DNA of 64,000 nucleotides from Bacillota bacterium. GTDB lineage: Bacteria > Bacillota > Clostridia > Acetivibrionales > DSM-1351. The notes below the pieces were generated by a model. It was not told where the DNA came from. It worked only from the letters and a program-made list of their open reading frames with translations, and ran no database searches. Numbering within the stretch: position 1 is the stretch's first letter; each line of letters begins with the position of its first letter. The stretch spans positions 72,010 through 136,009 of the forward strand of contig JAEWOH010000062.1 in assembly GCA_023460955.1 (NCBI GenBank), read 5' to 3'. The position numbers were made by a program, and so were the translations under genes. Below are positions 25,416-34,994 of the stretch, piece after piece.

Positions 25416-26495
25416 TTAATCTATTGTTCCACCGCCCACAACAATATCTCCGTCATAAAAAACAACTGATTGGCCGGGTGTTATCGCTCTTTGCGGAGTA
25501 TCAAATACGACCTTTATCCTGTTCTCGTCGATTATATGAACTGTAGCCGGAGCTTCCTTTGCGGAATACCGTATTTTTGCATTTACTCTCATACCTTCAA
25601 CAGGCTTTTCAATTGATATAAAATTCAGGTCAGACGCTGTAAGTGTATCTGAGAAAACCTCATTGTCATCCCCAAGGATTACCCTGTTATTTTCAGCATC
25701 CAGAGCCACCACAAACATGGGTTTCCCAAAGGCAATACCCAAACCTTTTCTCTGACCTACAGTATAATGAACTATTCCCTTGTGAGTACCCAATACATTT
25801 CCCTTTGTATCAACAAATTTGCCCGGGAGAATTTTCTTATCACTGTTTTCACTTAAAAATCTGCCATAATCGTTATCATTTATAAAACATATTTCCTGAC
25901 TGTCAGGCTTTGTTGCCACAGAGAGGCCTATCTCCTTGGCAAGCTCCCTGATGCGCTCTTTAGAATAATCCCCCACAGGCATAAGCGTTCTGCTAAGCTG
26001 CTCCTGCGTCAGATTATAAAGTGCATATGTCTGGTCTTTTCTGTCGGTAACAGATTTTTTAAGGATGTATCTTCCTGACGCAGGGTCAAGCATAACCTTG
26101 GCGTAATGACCTGTAGCGATATAGTCAATTCCCATTGAAACTGCCTTATCCAGCATAGCCTGCCACTTGACATGCCTGTTGCAGGCTATGCAAGGGTTTG
26201 GTGTACGCCCTTTAAAGTACTCCTCTTTGAAATACTCAATAACTGTTTTATTAAAAATATCTTTGAAATTCAACACATAATATGGAATTCCAAGCTTATT
26301 AGCTACTCTTCTGGCGTCATCCACAGCAGAAAGTGAACAGCAGCCCCCCTCGGACTTTTTCATTTCCTCATCCATGTCCTGCCATATCTGAAGAGTTACC
26401 CCAATAACCTCATATCCCTGCTGCAATAAAATGGCGGCTGCAACAGAACTGTCTACGCCGCCGCTCATACCGAGCATAACTTTTTTTGAGCTCAT
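25416..26495 (-). CDS. mnmA: tRNA-specific 2-thiouridylase
   Basis: This 359-residue enzyme makes s2U34 in Lys, Glu and Gln tRNAs. It has the PP-loop GMSGGVDSSVAA near residue 10, the first catalytic Cys in NPCIACN and the second in SQEICF, and a C-terminal beta-barrel. The ATG at 26495 lies one base past the nifU stop; the 50 upstream in-frame codons overlap nifU and are rejected. Its place after nifS and nifU fits its need for persulfide sulfur from a cysteine desulfurase. Confidence 0.96.
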   Translation of the reverse strand: MSSKKVMLGMSGGVDSSVAAAILLQQGYEVIGVTLQIWQDMDEEMKKSEGGCCSLSAVDDARRVANKLGIPYYVLNFKDIFNKTVIEYFKEEYFKGRTPNPCIACNRHVKWQAMLDKAVSMGIDYIATGHYAKVMLDPASGRYILKKSVTDRKDQTYALYNLTQEQLSRTLMPVGDYSKERIRELAKEIGLSVATKPDSQEICFINDNDYGRFLSENSDKKILPGKFVDTKGNVLGTHKGIVHYTVGQRKGLGIAFGKPMFVVALDAENNRVILGDDNEVFSDTLTASDLNFISIEKPVEGMRVNAKIRYSAKEAPATVHIIDENRIKVVFDTPQRAITPGQSVVFYDGDIVVGGGTID

Positions 26496-26496
26496 C

Positions 26497-26958
26497 CTAT
26501 TCTTCGTCCTCGTCGTAATCTTCCTCTCTTCCGTGACTGTGATGACAGCTGCTGCAGCAACCTGTGCAATCAGCACTTTCGTCAGTAGCAAGGCCGTTTT
26601 TTCTTCTGTAATCCTCAAGTGCGGCCGCAATTGCTTCCTCAGCAAGATTTGAACAGTGCATCTTTGCAGGTGGCAGTCCGTCCAGAGCCTCAGCTACAGC
26701 TTTATTAGTAATCTTCATAGCTTCTTCAACAGTCTTTCCCTTAACAAGTTCAGTTGCCATACTGCTGGTAGCAACAGCTGCACCGCAGCCAAAAGTCTTG
26801 AATTTGGCATCAACTATTATATTATCCTCTATTTTAAGATACATTTTCATAATGTCTCCGCATTTAGCGTTACCTACCTGACCCACTCCATTGGCATCTT
26901 CAATTTCTCCAACATTTCTTGGATTTGAAAAATGGTCCATTACTTTTTCACTATACAT
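26497..26958 (-). CDS. nifU: Fe-S cluster assembly scaffold, IscU/NifU type
   Basis: This 153-residue protein has the scaffold ligands Cys33 (GNAKCGD), Cys58 (FGCGAAVATSS) and Cys102 (MHCSNLA) and begins MYSEKVMDHFSNPRNVGEIE. After residue 125 there is an unusual tail with CTGCCSSCHHSH and then an acidic end EEDYDEDEE. It assembles clusters using sulfur from the adjacent NifS. GAGGTTATG precedes the ATG. Confidence 0.94.
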   Translation of the reverse strand: MYSEKVMDHFSNPRNVGEIEDANGVGQVGNAKCGDIMKMYLKIEDNIIVDAKFKTFGCGAAVATSSMATELVKGKTVEEAMKITNKAVAEALDGLPPAKMHCSNLAEEAIAAALEDYRRKNGLATDESADCTGCCSSCHHSHGREEDYDEDEE

Positions 26959-27026
26959 TTTACATAACCTCTTTTCCGATATAATATCAACTTGGTATAA
27001 CTATCAATACTTTAAATGATTAATAC

Positions 27027-28208
27027 TTACTTTTTATTTTTAATTGCTTCATATAGTGGTGACATGTCTCTTAATTTGTTAACTATCTTTGGTATTTCCT
27101 CAAGAATATAATCAACATCCTCCAGTGTATTATCATCACCAAAAGTCAATCTCAATGAACCATGAGCAATTTCATGGGGTAGACCGATAGCCATTAATAC
27201 ATGTGAAGGATCAAGTGAACCTGATGAGCATGCAGAACCACTGGAACCGCAAACCCCCATCATATCGAGCATAAGCAGTAAGGACTCTCCTTCAATAAAT
27301 TCGAAGGATATGTTAACATTTCCCGGAAGTCTACTGGTTCTGTGTCCATTTAATCTGATGTAAGGAATCTTAGCCATAAGGCCTTCTATTGTTTTCTCTC
27401 TTAATTCCAGAAGTTTTTTATTATAAGCCTCCATGTTTTGTGAAGCCAGCTCTATGGCTTTTCCCAACCCAATAACGCCTGGAAGATTTTCAGTACTTGC
27501 TCTTTTACCTCTCTCCTGTGCACCACCATGAATAAAGGAAGAAATTTTAACTCCTTTTCTTACATATAATGCGCCCACGCCTTTAGGTCCATAGAACTTG
27601 TGACCTGACAAGGATAACAGGTCTATGTTCATTTTCTGAACGTCTATTGCAACATTACCTATTGCCTGTACAGCATCTGTGTGAAAAAGAATACCCTTTT
27701 CACGGGCAATGGCACCGATTTCCTGTATTGGCTGAATAGTACCTATTTCATTATTAGCAAACATAATACTTATTAGTATTGTTGTATCTTTGATTGCTTT
27801 TTTCAGTTCTTCAAGTGAAATAACTCCATCGTTGTCGACAGGAAGATAAGTAACTTCAAAGCCTTCACCCTCCAGATATTTACATGAATTCAATACCGCC
27901 GGATGCTCAATTGCAGAAGTTATAATATGATTGCCCTTTTTTTTATTTGCTCCTGCAATGCCCTTCAAGGCCCAGTTATCAGCTTCACTTCCAGAGGCTG
28001 TAAAATATATTTCTCTAGGTTCTGCTCCTAGCGCCTTTGCTACTTTTTCCCTGGCTTCTTCAACTGCTTTCTTGCTTTCACGACCAAGGCTATATATCGA
28101 AGAAGCATTACCAAAATGTTCACAGAAGTAAGGCTTCATTGCCTCAAATACTTCCGGCTTAACATATGTGGTTGCTGCATGATCCAAGTAAATCATTCTG
28201 TTTCCCAT
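27027..28208 (-). CDS. nifS: Cysteine desulfurase, NifS type
   Basis: This 393-residue PLP enzyme releases sulfur from cysteine to a persulfide. It starts with IYLDHAATTYVKPEV, binds PLP at Lys in LSGHKFYGPKGVGAL near 205, and has the catalytic-loop Cys in GSSGSACSSGSLDPSHVL. The short loop is of the group I NifS/IscS class. GGGAG stands before the ATG at 28208; a GTG at 28217 overlaps that site. It lies between the Rrf2 regulator and nifU. Confidence 0.95.
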   Translation of the reverse strand: MGNRMIYLDHAATTYVKPEVFEAMKPYFCEHFGNASSIYSLGRESKKAVEEAREKVAKALGAEPREIYFTASGSEADNWALKGIAGANKKKGNHIITSAIEHPAVLNSCKYLEGEGFEVTYLPVDNDGVISLEELKKAIKDTTILISIMFANNEIGTIQPIQEIGAIAREKGILFHTDAVQAIGNVAIDVQKMNIDLLSLSGHKFYGPKGVGALYVRKGVKISSFIHGGAQERGKRASTENLPGVIGLGKAIELASQNMEAYNKKLLELREKTIEGLMAKIPYIRLNGHRTSRLPGNVNISFEFIEGESLLLMLDMMGVCGSSGSACSSGSLDPSHVLMAIGLPHEIAHGSLRLTFGDDNTLEDVDYILEEIPKIVNKLRDMSPLYEAIKNKK

Positions 28209-28310
28209 GTCGAACACTCCCTTAATTATTTAAACTCAAGCGGATTAATTGAACTGAATTTTTCAATCATTCGCTAATAATATACCCTTACAAAACTCAA
28301 TAAAAACGGA

Positions 28311-28757
28311 TTATATGTAATAAATATAATCATTTTTTGTCTTACTCTCGTATTCTGCTACAAGATCGGCAATAGAGATGGAATCAACTACTTCATTGAT
28401 TTTATCCCTCAACTTAGCCCATACAGCAGCAGTGACACAAAAATCAGCCTTATCACAGCTCACAGGCATTTCAAGATCTATACAGTCAACAGGGCATAAA
28501 GTTCCCTCTAAAGATCTTAAAACATCTCCAACAGAAATATTTTCCGCAGGTTTGGCAAGTAGATAACCTCCCTGTGCCCCCCTTATGCTCTTGACCAGTC
28601 CGGATTTTTTTAGTGAGGAAAAAAGCTGTTCCAGATAATTTTCAGATAGGCCCTGTCTCTCAGCTACACATTTTAATGAAACCTGACCATCCTTATCATG
28701 AACTGCAAGATCAACAATTGCTCTTAATCCATATCTCCCCTTAGTAGAAACCTTCAA
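28311..28757 (-). CDS. Rrf2-family regulator of the nifS-nifU-mnmA unit
   Basis: This 148-residue protein begins with the family motif KVSTKGRYGLRAIVDLAVH and has SENYLEQLFSSLKKSGLVKS plus the wing GAQGGYLLAKP. Its effector region has four Cys (C-x3-C-x8-C-x5-C, in LCPVDC, SCDK and FC), suggesting Fe-S or redox sensing as in IscR. The start is a TTG at 28757 preceded by GGGGTG. An inverted repeat at its own promoter suggests autoregulation. Confidence 0.88.
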   Translation of the reverse strand: MKVSTKGRYGLRAIVDLAVHDKDGQVSLKCVAERQGLSENYLEQLFSSLKKSGLVKSIRGAQGGYLLAKPAENISVGDVLRSLEGTLCPVDCIDLEMPVSCDKADFCVTAAVWAKLRDKINEVVDSISIADLVAEYESKTKNDYIYYI

Positions 28758-28807
28758 ATAAATACACCCCAATCACGTGCCAGCACGTAGTCAATTACCT
28801 TAATTCC

Positions 28808-28860
28808 AATTAAATTACTAGACTTTAATTGATGTTACCACATACGAAAAAGGAATTCAA
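28808..28860 (-). promoter_or_regulatory. Promoter and putative Rrf2 operator
   Basis: On the minus strand TTGAAT (28855-28860), a 17-bp spacer and TAACAT (28832-28837) form the promoter. The inverted repeat CAATTAAA-N8-TTTAATTG at 28808-28831 covers the expected start site, the usual place for an autorepressor. Confidence 0.55.
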
Positions 28861-28922
28861 GTATAATTAGTAACATTTGTATGAAATAATGGAATTATTT
28901 ATTGTTAGAAATGACCTATGAT

Positions 28923-29204
28923 TTAAATAAAAGAACTATAGCACCTGGTTCTCAGCATGTAATCTATTTCTTCAATACTCTTTCCGTTTGCACAAACGAT
29001 AAAAACACCATAGCTTGATTTGCTGCTGGTGCTCATTACCGGACTTGTATTTTCTTCAGTTATTGCCGAAAAATCGAATCTTGTTCCCTCATACACTACT
29101 GCATCAATAGGATTTCTATAAGTATATAGGTCTACTACTGTATACCCCTTCTGGGATAAAGCCTTGGAAAGTTCTGTTAAATTTGACTGAACTGCAACTA
29201 CCAT
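28923..29204 (-). CDS. YkuS/UPF0180 family protein
   Basis: This 93-residue protein begins MVVAVQSNLTELSKALSQKG and ends with GVFIVCANGKSIEEIDYML, matching the YkuS (UPF0180) pattern of small Firmicutes proteins of unknown function. GGAGGTG lies before the ATG at 29204; a GTG two codons upstream is less likely. It has its own intergenic space on both sides. Confidence 0.75.
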   Translation of the reverse strand: MVVAVQSNLTELSKALSQKGYTVVDLYTYRNPIDAVVYEGTRFDFSAITEENTSPVMSTSSKSSYGVFIVCANGKSIEEIDYMLRTRCYSSFI

Positions 29205-29367
29205 AAACACACCTCCGAAAAACTAAAAGGAATTATATACACCCTCTGGTATCCGCTTCCAGTAAACATTTTTATACTTGAAGCTATTCCCTGATAGTAT
29301 TTGCAGAGGAATAATTATTATTCCGATTAAAATAAATGTTTTTTCAGAGTCATCCTGCCCCTGTTAT

Positions 29368-29703
29368 CTATTTTGAATCAGTCTGTTCTGAACCTGTTTC
29401 TCCTGCATCAGTCTGTTCCGAATTAGTCTTCTCTGAAGCCGCCTGTTCTGAACCATTAGGCTCGGTATCTGATAATTCGGACACATCCGGTTCATCGTTA
29501 CCTACTGAATTCATTCTATTAATAACTTCTTCAGATATTTTTGACTTTCTGCTCATATTGGTTTTATCTGAAAATAAAAACCATACCGCTATTACAGCAT
29601 ACAATGCAATACTCTGTACCTGAAAAACATGCCAAAAGACTATGTTTATCATTAATAATACAAAACCGACCAACAAAACCCATGCCAATACTCTTTTTAA
29701 CAT
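29368..29703 (-). CDS. Membrane protein with Ser/Glu/Thr-rich repeat tail
   Basis: This 111-residue protein has two membrane helices (VLAWVLLVGFVLLMINIVFW and SIALYAVIAVWFLF), a basic stretch, then a low-complexity tail. The tail repeats a roughly seven-residue SEQT/SEKT/GSEQ theme. It is translationally linked to rarA, whose stop adjoins its ATG; GGAGAG lies inside the end of rarA. Function is unknown. Confidence 0.65.
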   Translation of the reverse strand: MLKRVLAWVLLVGFVLLMINIVFWHVFQVQSIALYAVIAVWFLFSDKTNMSRKSKISEEVINRMNSVGNDEPDVSELSDTEPNGSEQAASEKTNSEQTDAGETGSEQTDSK

Positions 29704-30993
29704 TTATTGTTCTCTCCATTTCTCCAGCCATTCTTTTATTTTGGCCTCATAGCCATTTGCCGTAGGATTATAATATAAAGTTCCTTTCATTTCTTCCGGG
29801 AAAAATTCCTGCTTTACTATATTGTTTTTATAGTCGTGGGCATATTTATAGCCCTGTCCATACCCCAATTGTTCCATGCCCTTGGCTGCCGCATTGCGCA
29901 AATGCATAGGAACGCTTCCTGTGTTTCTGGAACCAACATCTGTCAATGCACTGTTTATAGCCATATAGGCTGAGTTAGACTTTGGACTGCAGGCCACAGT
30001 AACAGCCGCATGTGCCAGAATTATTCTGGACTCGGGCATTCCAATCATCTTGACTGCCTGCGCTGCAGCAACAGCCACCTGCAAGGCGGTAGGATTAGCC
30101 ATACCTACATCCTCTGATGCACAAATAATAATCCTTCTTGCAAGAAACTCCACGTCTTCTCCGGCATAAAGGGCTCTTGCCAGATAGAAAACCGCTGCAT
30201 CGGGATTACTGCCACGCATGGATTTTATAAACGCACTTATGTTGTCGTAGTGCTCTTCACCATTTTTATCAAATCTTATGGCCTTTTTCTGAACACATTC
30301 CTCTATAGTTTTAAGAGTTATATTTATCAGACCGTCTTCACCAAGCTCGGAGGTCAAAACTGCCAGTTCTATAGAATTAAGTGCAGTCCTGGCATCCCCG
30401 GAACATACCTCGCTCAGGTAATCAAGAGCCTCTTCACTAACACTGATATTATAGTTTCCAAGGCCTCTTTCCTTGTCTTTAATTGCAGAAACCAGCAGCT
30501 TTTTTATATCCTTCTGTTCAAGAGGCTTCAGCATAAATACGGTTGATCTTGATATGAGAGCCTTGTTAACTTCAAAAAAAGGATTTTCAGTAGTTGCACC
30601 AATAAGTACGATAGTTCCGTCCTCAACATATGGCAACAGAGCATCCTGCTGAGATTTGTTAAAGCGGTGTATTTCATCGATAAATAGTACTGTTCTTCCG
30701 TTAGGATTGAGCATCGCGTTCTTGGTATCTGCCGCTATACGTTTTATATCATTGACTCCGGAGGTTACTGCATTCAGCTTTTCAAAGCTGGACTGTGTTG
30801 TATTCGCAATAATCCGGGCAAGGGAGGTTTTACCTGTACCGGGTGGTCCGTACAGAATAATTGAAGTAATTCTGTCTGCCTTTATCATCCTGTACAGCAT
30901 TTTATCCCTGCCTATAATATGGCCCTGTCCCACAAATTCTTCAATTGTTCTTGGTGACATCCTATATGCCAAAGGTTGTATTTTTTCTCTCAT
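29704..30993 (-). CDS. rarA: Replication-associated recombination protein A
   Basis: This 429-residue AAA+ ATPase (RarA/MgsA family) has Walker A LYGPPGTGKTSLARI near 45, Walker B LFIDEIHRFNKSQQDALLP, a sensor 1 region IGATTENPFFEVN, and a C-terminal tetramerisation domain with EGYKYAHDY-like QGYKYAHDYKN. It acts at stalled replication forks. AGGAGAATT precedes the ATG. Confidence 0.96.
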   Translation of the reverse strand: MREKIQPLAYRMSPRTIEEFVGQGHIIGRDKMLYRMIKADRITSIILYGPPGTGKTSLARIIANTTQSSFEKLNAVTSGVNDIKRIAADTKNAMLNPNGRTVLFIDEIHRFNKSQQDALLPYVEDGTIVLIGATTENPFFEVNKALISRSTVFMLKPLEQKDIKKLLVSAIKDKERGLGNYNISVSEEALDYLSEVCSGDARTALNSIELAVLTSELGEDGLINITLKTIEECVQKKAIRFDKNGEEHYDNISAFIKSMRGSNPDAAVFYLARALYAGEDVEFLARRIIICASEDVGMANPTALQVAVAAAQAVKMIGMPESRIILAHAAVTVACSPKSNSAYMAINSALTDVGSRNTGSVPMHLRNAAAKGMEQLGYGQGYKYAHDYKNNIVKQEFFPEEMKGTLYYNPTANGYEAKIKEWLEKWREQ

Positions 30994-31005
30994 AATTCTC
31001 CTGGT

Positions 31006-32970
31006 TTATTTCGTTATTATGAAGGAATTCCATATATCGTCTACTTCTTTTAATGCATTTTCAGTTGCTGTGAGCTCAGGAACAACACTTACATAGCAGT
31101 ACGAATAATTTCCCGCCTCAAAACAATAGCAGCTTACTGTTGCAAAGAAATCCTTCTCGGTACTTTCAACCTTGTAGGTATAAGTCCTGGTATCGTAACC
31201 TTTTACTGTGACCTGTGACTTTACAGGGTCAGCACCGTATATTTTCTTCAAGGCTTTTATAACACTAAACTTTTCCTCATCAGTTAAGGTTTTAGATAGT
31301 GATGACTTTTCCAACGAGTAAACCATAATACTTGTAGTGTTTTTAGGATTATTAAACGACACAAAGCTTTCATCCTCGGTTCCTGATTTTGTCCAGAACC
31401 CGGGCAGTTTCAAACTCCACCTAAAGGTCTTGTTAATGTACTCAAATGGAGCGTCCTGCTGTGATACTCTTATTCCGGAATTTTTATTATTATATTTTTC
31501 AATATCATTTTTGAATTTGTCGGCATCAACAGTGTAAAAGGTCATATCATTTATTGTGTCGATAAATTCCTTTATCAGCTTATCATGTTCAGCCTCTGGA
31601 AGCTTTACAGTAATTTCATATACTATATTGCCTTTTGTAAAATAAAGTTCATCCATAATATAAACCTTATCTGCCTGCTTTATACTGAACTTGAGACTTC
31701 TGGCATCGTTTCCTGCAGCTGACGAATAGTCATCTGAAATAAACTTGTAAACAGCTTTGTTAAAGTATGTATTATAGTCATCAACTATCCTGTCAACGTA
31801 ATCATCAAGGTTGTCGTCTTCATCAATTGTTTTAATGGACACCTTCATATAATGGGAGCTATCCCTTCCAAGACAGGTAGTCATCGGGTCATCATTGGAA
31901 AGAACCCTATCCCAATCGGCAGGAACTTTTACTGACCAGGGCAGATACTTTGAATCTTGATTCAGAGCGATATAATTGTAGTAATTAGCTTTGCCCTGCT
32001 TTATCTTTGAAATGTCTTCAACGCCTTTTACTGCTCCCTTGTAATTGAGGTTAAAGGAAGTTATTATACCTTCGTAATACTTATCTTTAAGAAGCTTTTC
32101 AGGTGTTACAGAATTGTCATAACAATTAAGGGTCATATAATAGAAGTAATCACCCTTGTCGAAAACCCTAACTCTTAAAGCTTCATCGTATTCAGACAAC
32201 CTTGTATACTCAAAATACGGAACCGTTGCTTTTAAGTCAATTTTTGAGCTCCGAACTGTACTGTTATATAGAATATTATTATAAAGTTCGGTCAACTTCC
32301 TGCTATTTTTATTTTCAACCGCTACTTCAAAATACAGATTTCTGCCTTCATTTGTTATACCGACTTTATCAGATTTAAAACTGTTGGATATAATTCTGGA
32401 ACCCGAAGGCACACTTAAACTCCAGCCATAATAACTGTTTCCCACCTTTGGACTGCTGATACCACCGGTAAGAAAAGACAAATCACTAAGAGCCCCATCA
32501 TCCTCCAGGACAATTTTCACTGAGCCTTTTTTAAGATCACTTGTAACTGTAACCGGGAAATTAACGGAAATAAAATCCAACGGGACCATGATCGACTTAT
32601 TCTTTACTTCCGGCGCCGTAGTAAGCTTTTTAGCCTCCTGGTTTCTGCTGTAGCTTAAAGAACCGGTGGTTATCTGTACATTAAGTTCACCATATATTAT
32701 TTCCGTAACTTTTTTATCCTTCTTGTTAACTTCTGCACCAATAGTGGTTGTAAACCATTCCAGAGGTATCATTATTGAGTTTTTTATTATGTAAGGCTTT
32801 TCAATTTGGGATAGTCTTCCATCTATTTTCGCCGAAGTGCTCCCAACCTTTAGTTCCAGTACAAGCTTATCATTCGCTGCTGCATATGTGCTGAACAGGC
32901 ACGATATAATTAATGAGAATATAATAACCAGGCTCGCGGTTTTTTTACCGCTTCTGAACAATTTATTCAT
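31006..32970 (-). CDS. Secreted protein with copper-amine-oxidase-like stalk domain
   Basis: This 654-residue protein has a signal peptide (about 1-32) and then a stalk domain (about 36-155) with KNSIMIPLEWFTTTIGAEV and NKSIMVPLDFISVN. After it, three copies of a roughly 150-residue module each begin with WSLSVP, WSVKVP or WSLKLP and end in an aromatic beta-strand. The modules recall PsbP/DcrB-like folds. The function is unknown; it is probably exported to the cell wall. Confidence 0.72.
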   Translation of the reverse strand: MNKLFRSGKKTASLVIIFSLIISCLFSTYAAANDKLVLELKVGSTSAKIDGRLSQIEKPYIIKNSIMIPLEWFTTTIGAEVNKKDKKVTEIIYGELNVQITTGSLSYSRNQEAKKLTTAPEVKNKSIMVPLDFISVNFPVTVTSDLKKGSVKIVLEDDGALSDLSFLTGGISSPKVGNSYYGWSLSVPSGSRIISNSFKSDKVGITNEGRNLYFEVAVENKNSRKLTELYNNILYNSTVRSSKIDLKATVPYFEYTRLSEYDEALRVRVFDKGDYFYYMTLNCYDNSVTPEKLLKDKYYEGIITSFNLNYKGAVKGVEDISKIKQGKANYYNYIALNQDSKYLPWSVKVPADWDRVLSNDDPMTTCLGRDSSHYMKVSIKTIDEDDNLDDYVDRIVDDYNTYFNKAVYKFISDDYSSAAGNDARSLKFSIKQADKVYIMDELYFTKGNIVYEITVKLPEAEHDKLIKEFIDTINDMTFYTVDADKFKNDIEKYNNKNSGIRVSQQDAPFEYINKTFRWSLKLPGFWTKSGTEDESFVSFNNPKNTTSIMVYSLEKSSLSKTLTDEEKFSVIKALKKIYGADPVKSQVTVKGYDTRTYTYKVESTEKDFFATVSCYCFEAGNYSYCYVSVVPELTATENALKEVDDIWNSFIITK

Positions 32971-33036
32971 AGAGGCACGTCCTTAATAGTTGATATTATC
33001 CATTATATTGGTAATTTATTAAAATCTCAATCAAAG

Positions 33037-34188
33037 TTACTGTTTAGTTTTACTCTCACCGAACTCCACTTTAACAGTAATTAATTTTCCGTCTCGCAAT
33101 AAATTAAAGGCTGCTTTATCTCCCGGAAGATACTTCTTCATTTCTTCGTTATAATCAATTATAGAATTCACTTTTACCCCGTTTACCGAAATAAGCTTGT
33201 CATCTTCGTGGATATCATATAGTTCAGCAGGAGAACCATCTAATATATTCTGAACAGTCAGTCCCTCTTCTGTACTGGGTAAGCCGTATTTTGATGCAAT
33301 ACTTTCTGAAAAAACTATTCCAATATAAGGTCTCATTATTTTTCCAAATCTTTCAAAATGACTTATGGCGTATTTGACAGTATCAACAGGAATAGAAAAA
33401 TTAAGCCCTTCAACACCAAAACCTATAAGCTTAACTGAATTTATGCCAATGACTTCCCCTTTCATATTTACCAAAGGCCCACCGCTGTTACCACCGTTTA
33501 TTGCGGCATCTGACTGGATAAATCTGTACTCGCCGTCAGTAGATCTGTTCATTCCGCTGATAATACCTTTTGTAGCGGAATTACGCAAATTGAACGATTG
33601 TGGAGTTCCTATGGCTACTACCTCCTGGCCCACCGAAACACTTGATATATCTCCAAAAACTGCCGGAGTAAGTCCTCCCTTATCAACTTTTATTACAGCC
33701 AGGTCCAAGCTCTCATCGATAGCTTTCAGCCTTGCCTTGTATGCCTTGCTGTTGGACAGCACAACCACAATTGTGTCCATATCCTTTACAACATGCGCGT
33801 TTGTTATTATGTACCCGTCACTTCTATATATGACACCAGTGCCGAATATAAGATTATCCGTGTATTCGCTGTAATCGTAGCTACTTTCCTTCAGCTTTCC
33901 TATAATGCCAACAACCGAGGGACTTACCTTATTTATAATATTAGTAAACTTATTTGTATTAGTATTTATTTCAACCGAGTTGCCATTATTGGCAACCGAT
34001 ATTCCATCCAAATTGTTCTTCAGGCTATCCACCAGCACATATTGTTTCCCGTTAATTTCCCTTACTGCACCGTCAACCTGCTTTCCATCAAGCTTCAGAA
34101 TTGGACCTGAGGCTGCATTTATACCTGTTGTCAAACATGCCATTGCTGCAGCCAGGCATAGGACTTTAACTATTGTTTTCTTGGCCAT
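33037..34188 (-). CDS. HtrA/DegP-like S1C serine protease
   Basis: This 383-residue exported protease has a signal sequence, a short stalk-like domain (about 30-85, LDGKQVDGAVREINGKQYVL), the trypsin-like domain with His in TNAHVVKD, Asp in SLDLAVIKVD and Ser in NGGNSGGPLVN, and a C-terminal PDZ (about 285-375). It degrades or refolds misfolded extracytoplasmic proteins. GGGAGAC favours the ATG at 34188. The stalk-like insertion is unusual for HtrA. Confidence 0.93.
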   Translation of the reverse strand: MAKKTIVKVLCLAAAMACLTTGINAASGPILKLDGKQVDGAVREINGKQYVLVDSLKNNLDGISVANNGNSVEINTNTNKFTNIINKVSPSVVGIIGKLKESSYDYSEYTDNLIFGTGVIYRSDGYIITNAHVVKDMDTIVVVLSNSKAYKARLKAIDESLDLAVIKVDKGGLTPAVFGDISSVSVGQEVVAIGTPQSFNLRNSATKGIISGMNRSTDGEYRFIQSDAAINGGNSGGPLVNMKGEVIGINSVKLIGFGVEGLNFSIPVDTVKYAISHFERFGKIMRPYIGIVFSESIASKYGLPSTEEGLTVQNILDGSPAELYDIHEDDKLISVNGVKVNSIIDYNEEMKKYLPGDKAAFNLLRDGKLITVKVEFGESKTKQ

Positions 34189-34292
34189 CCGCTGTCTCCC
34201 TCTCTTTCCATATTGACATTTTACCATTTTGGGAGAGGCAATTCAATTATAGTACTTTATATTATTATGGGATAAACCCTATATGACATACA

Positions 34293-34835
34293 TTACCCAA
34301 GTAAATCAATTCTTGAGATTGCTGAATAAGTAAGCCTGTTATCCACTCTTTTGCTCTCCATAAGTGATATTGCTCCAACCTGTGTCTGAATTTTACCAAA
34401 ACCTATACTATTAAAGCCTTCCGTGCTGTTTTCCAACCTTGTTTCACGTATTAGTGTCACATGTGGGCTGTAAGCCTTTTGTTCCCGTGGGTACCCGATT
34501 TCTCCAAGAGCTCCCTCCAGCTTACAGTATAAGTGTTGAAGTTCACTGCTTCTTTCAATACCTGCCCATATTATTTTTCTGCTGCCCTTGTTAAAGTCTC
34601 CCAGTCTGTCAATTGTAAGCCCGAAGCCCGCGGTCTCTTCAGCTGTATTGCGAAGAGCTTCGACAAGTTTTTGAATTTGTTCGGGAGTTTGATCCCCTAT
34701 AAATCTGAGTGTGAGATGAAAATTTTCCTTATAAGAATAATTTCCTCCATTGCAATATTTTCTTAACTCCTGTTGAATAAAGAATAATCTTTCCTTTACC
34801 TCTTCGTTGAACTCAATTGCAAAGAATACTCTCAT
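34293..34835 (-). CDS. thpR: RNA 2',3'-cyclic phosphodiesterase
   Basis: This 180-residue two-histidine phosphoesterase starts MRVFFAIEF and has the two catalytic HxTx motifs, HLTLRFIG near 42 and HVTLIRE near 128. It opens 2',3'-cyclic phosphates at RNA ends. GGAGGCGCCT precedes the ATG. Confidence 0.93.
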   Translation of the reverse strand: MRVFFAIEFNEEVKERLFFIQQELRKYCNGGNYSYKENFHLTLRFIGDQTPEQIQKLVEALRNTAEETAGFGLTIDRLGDFNKGSRKIIWAGIERSSELQHLYCKLEGALGEIGYPREQKAYSPHVTLIRETRLENSTEGFNSIGFGKIQTQVGAISLMESKRVDNRLTYSAISRIDLLG

Positions 34836-34897
34836 AGGCGCCTCCAGACTTAAACCCTTTGGTTTTGTCTTATTTTAGATTGAAATAACTTCATTCT

Positions 34898-34927
34898 TTG
34901 ATTACATAACCTTATATGTGGTATAGT
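34898..34927 (+). promoter_or_regulatory. Putative promoter of the 110-residue gene
   Basis: TTGATT (34898-34903), an 18-bp spacer and TATAGT (34922-34927) lie about 70 bp before the ATG at 34995. Confidence 0.45.
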
Positions 34928-34994
34928 TATAATATAAATTTTTGCAGCTCAAAATATACAATATAACACATCTGCACACTAAGGAGGACTTTCA

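Noticed and set aside
33365..33874. 169-codon plus-strand frame
   Set aside because: Antisense to the HtrA protease domain, which has an intact catalytic triad.
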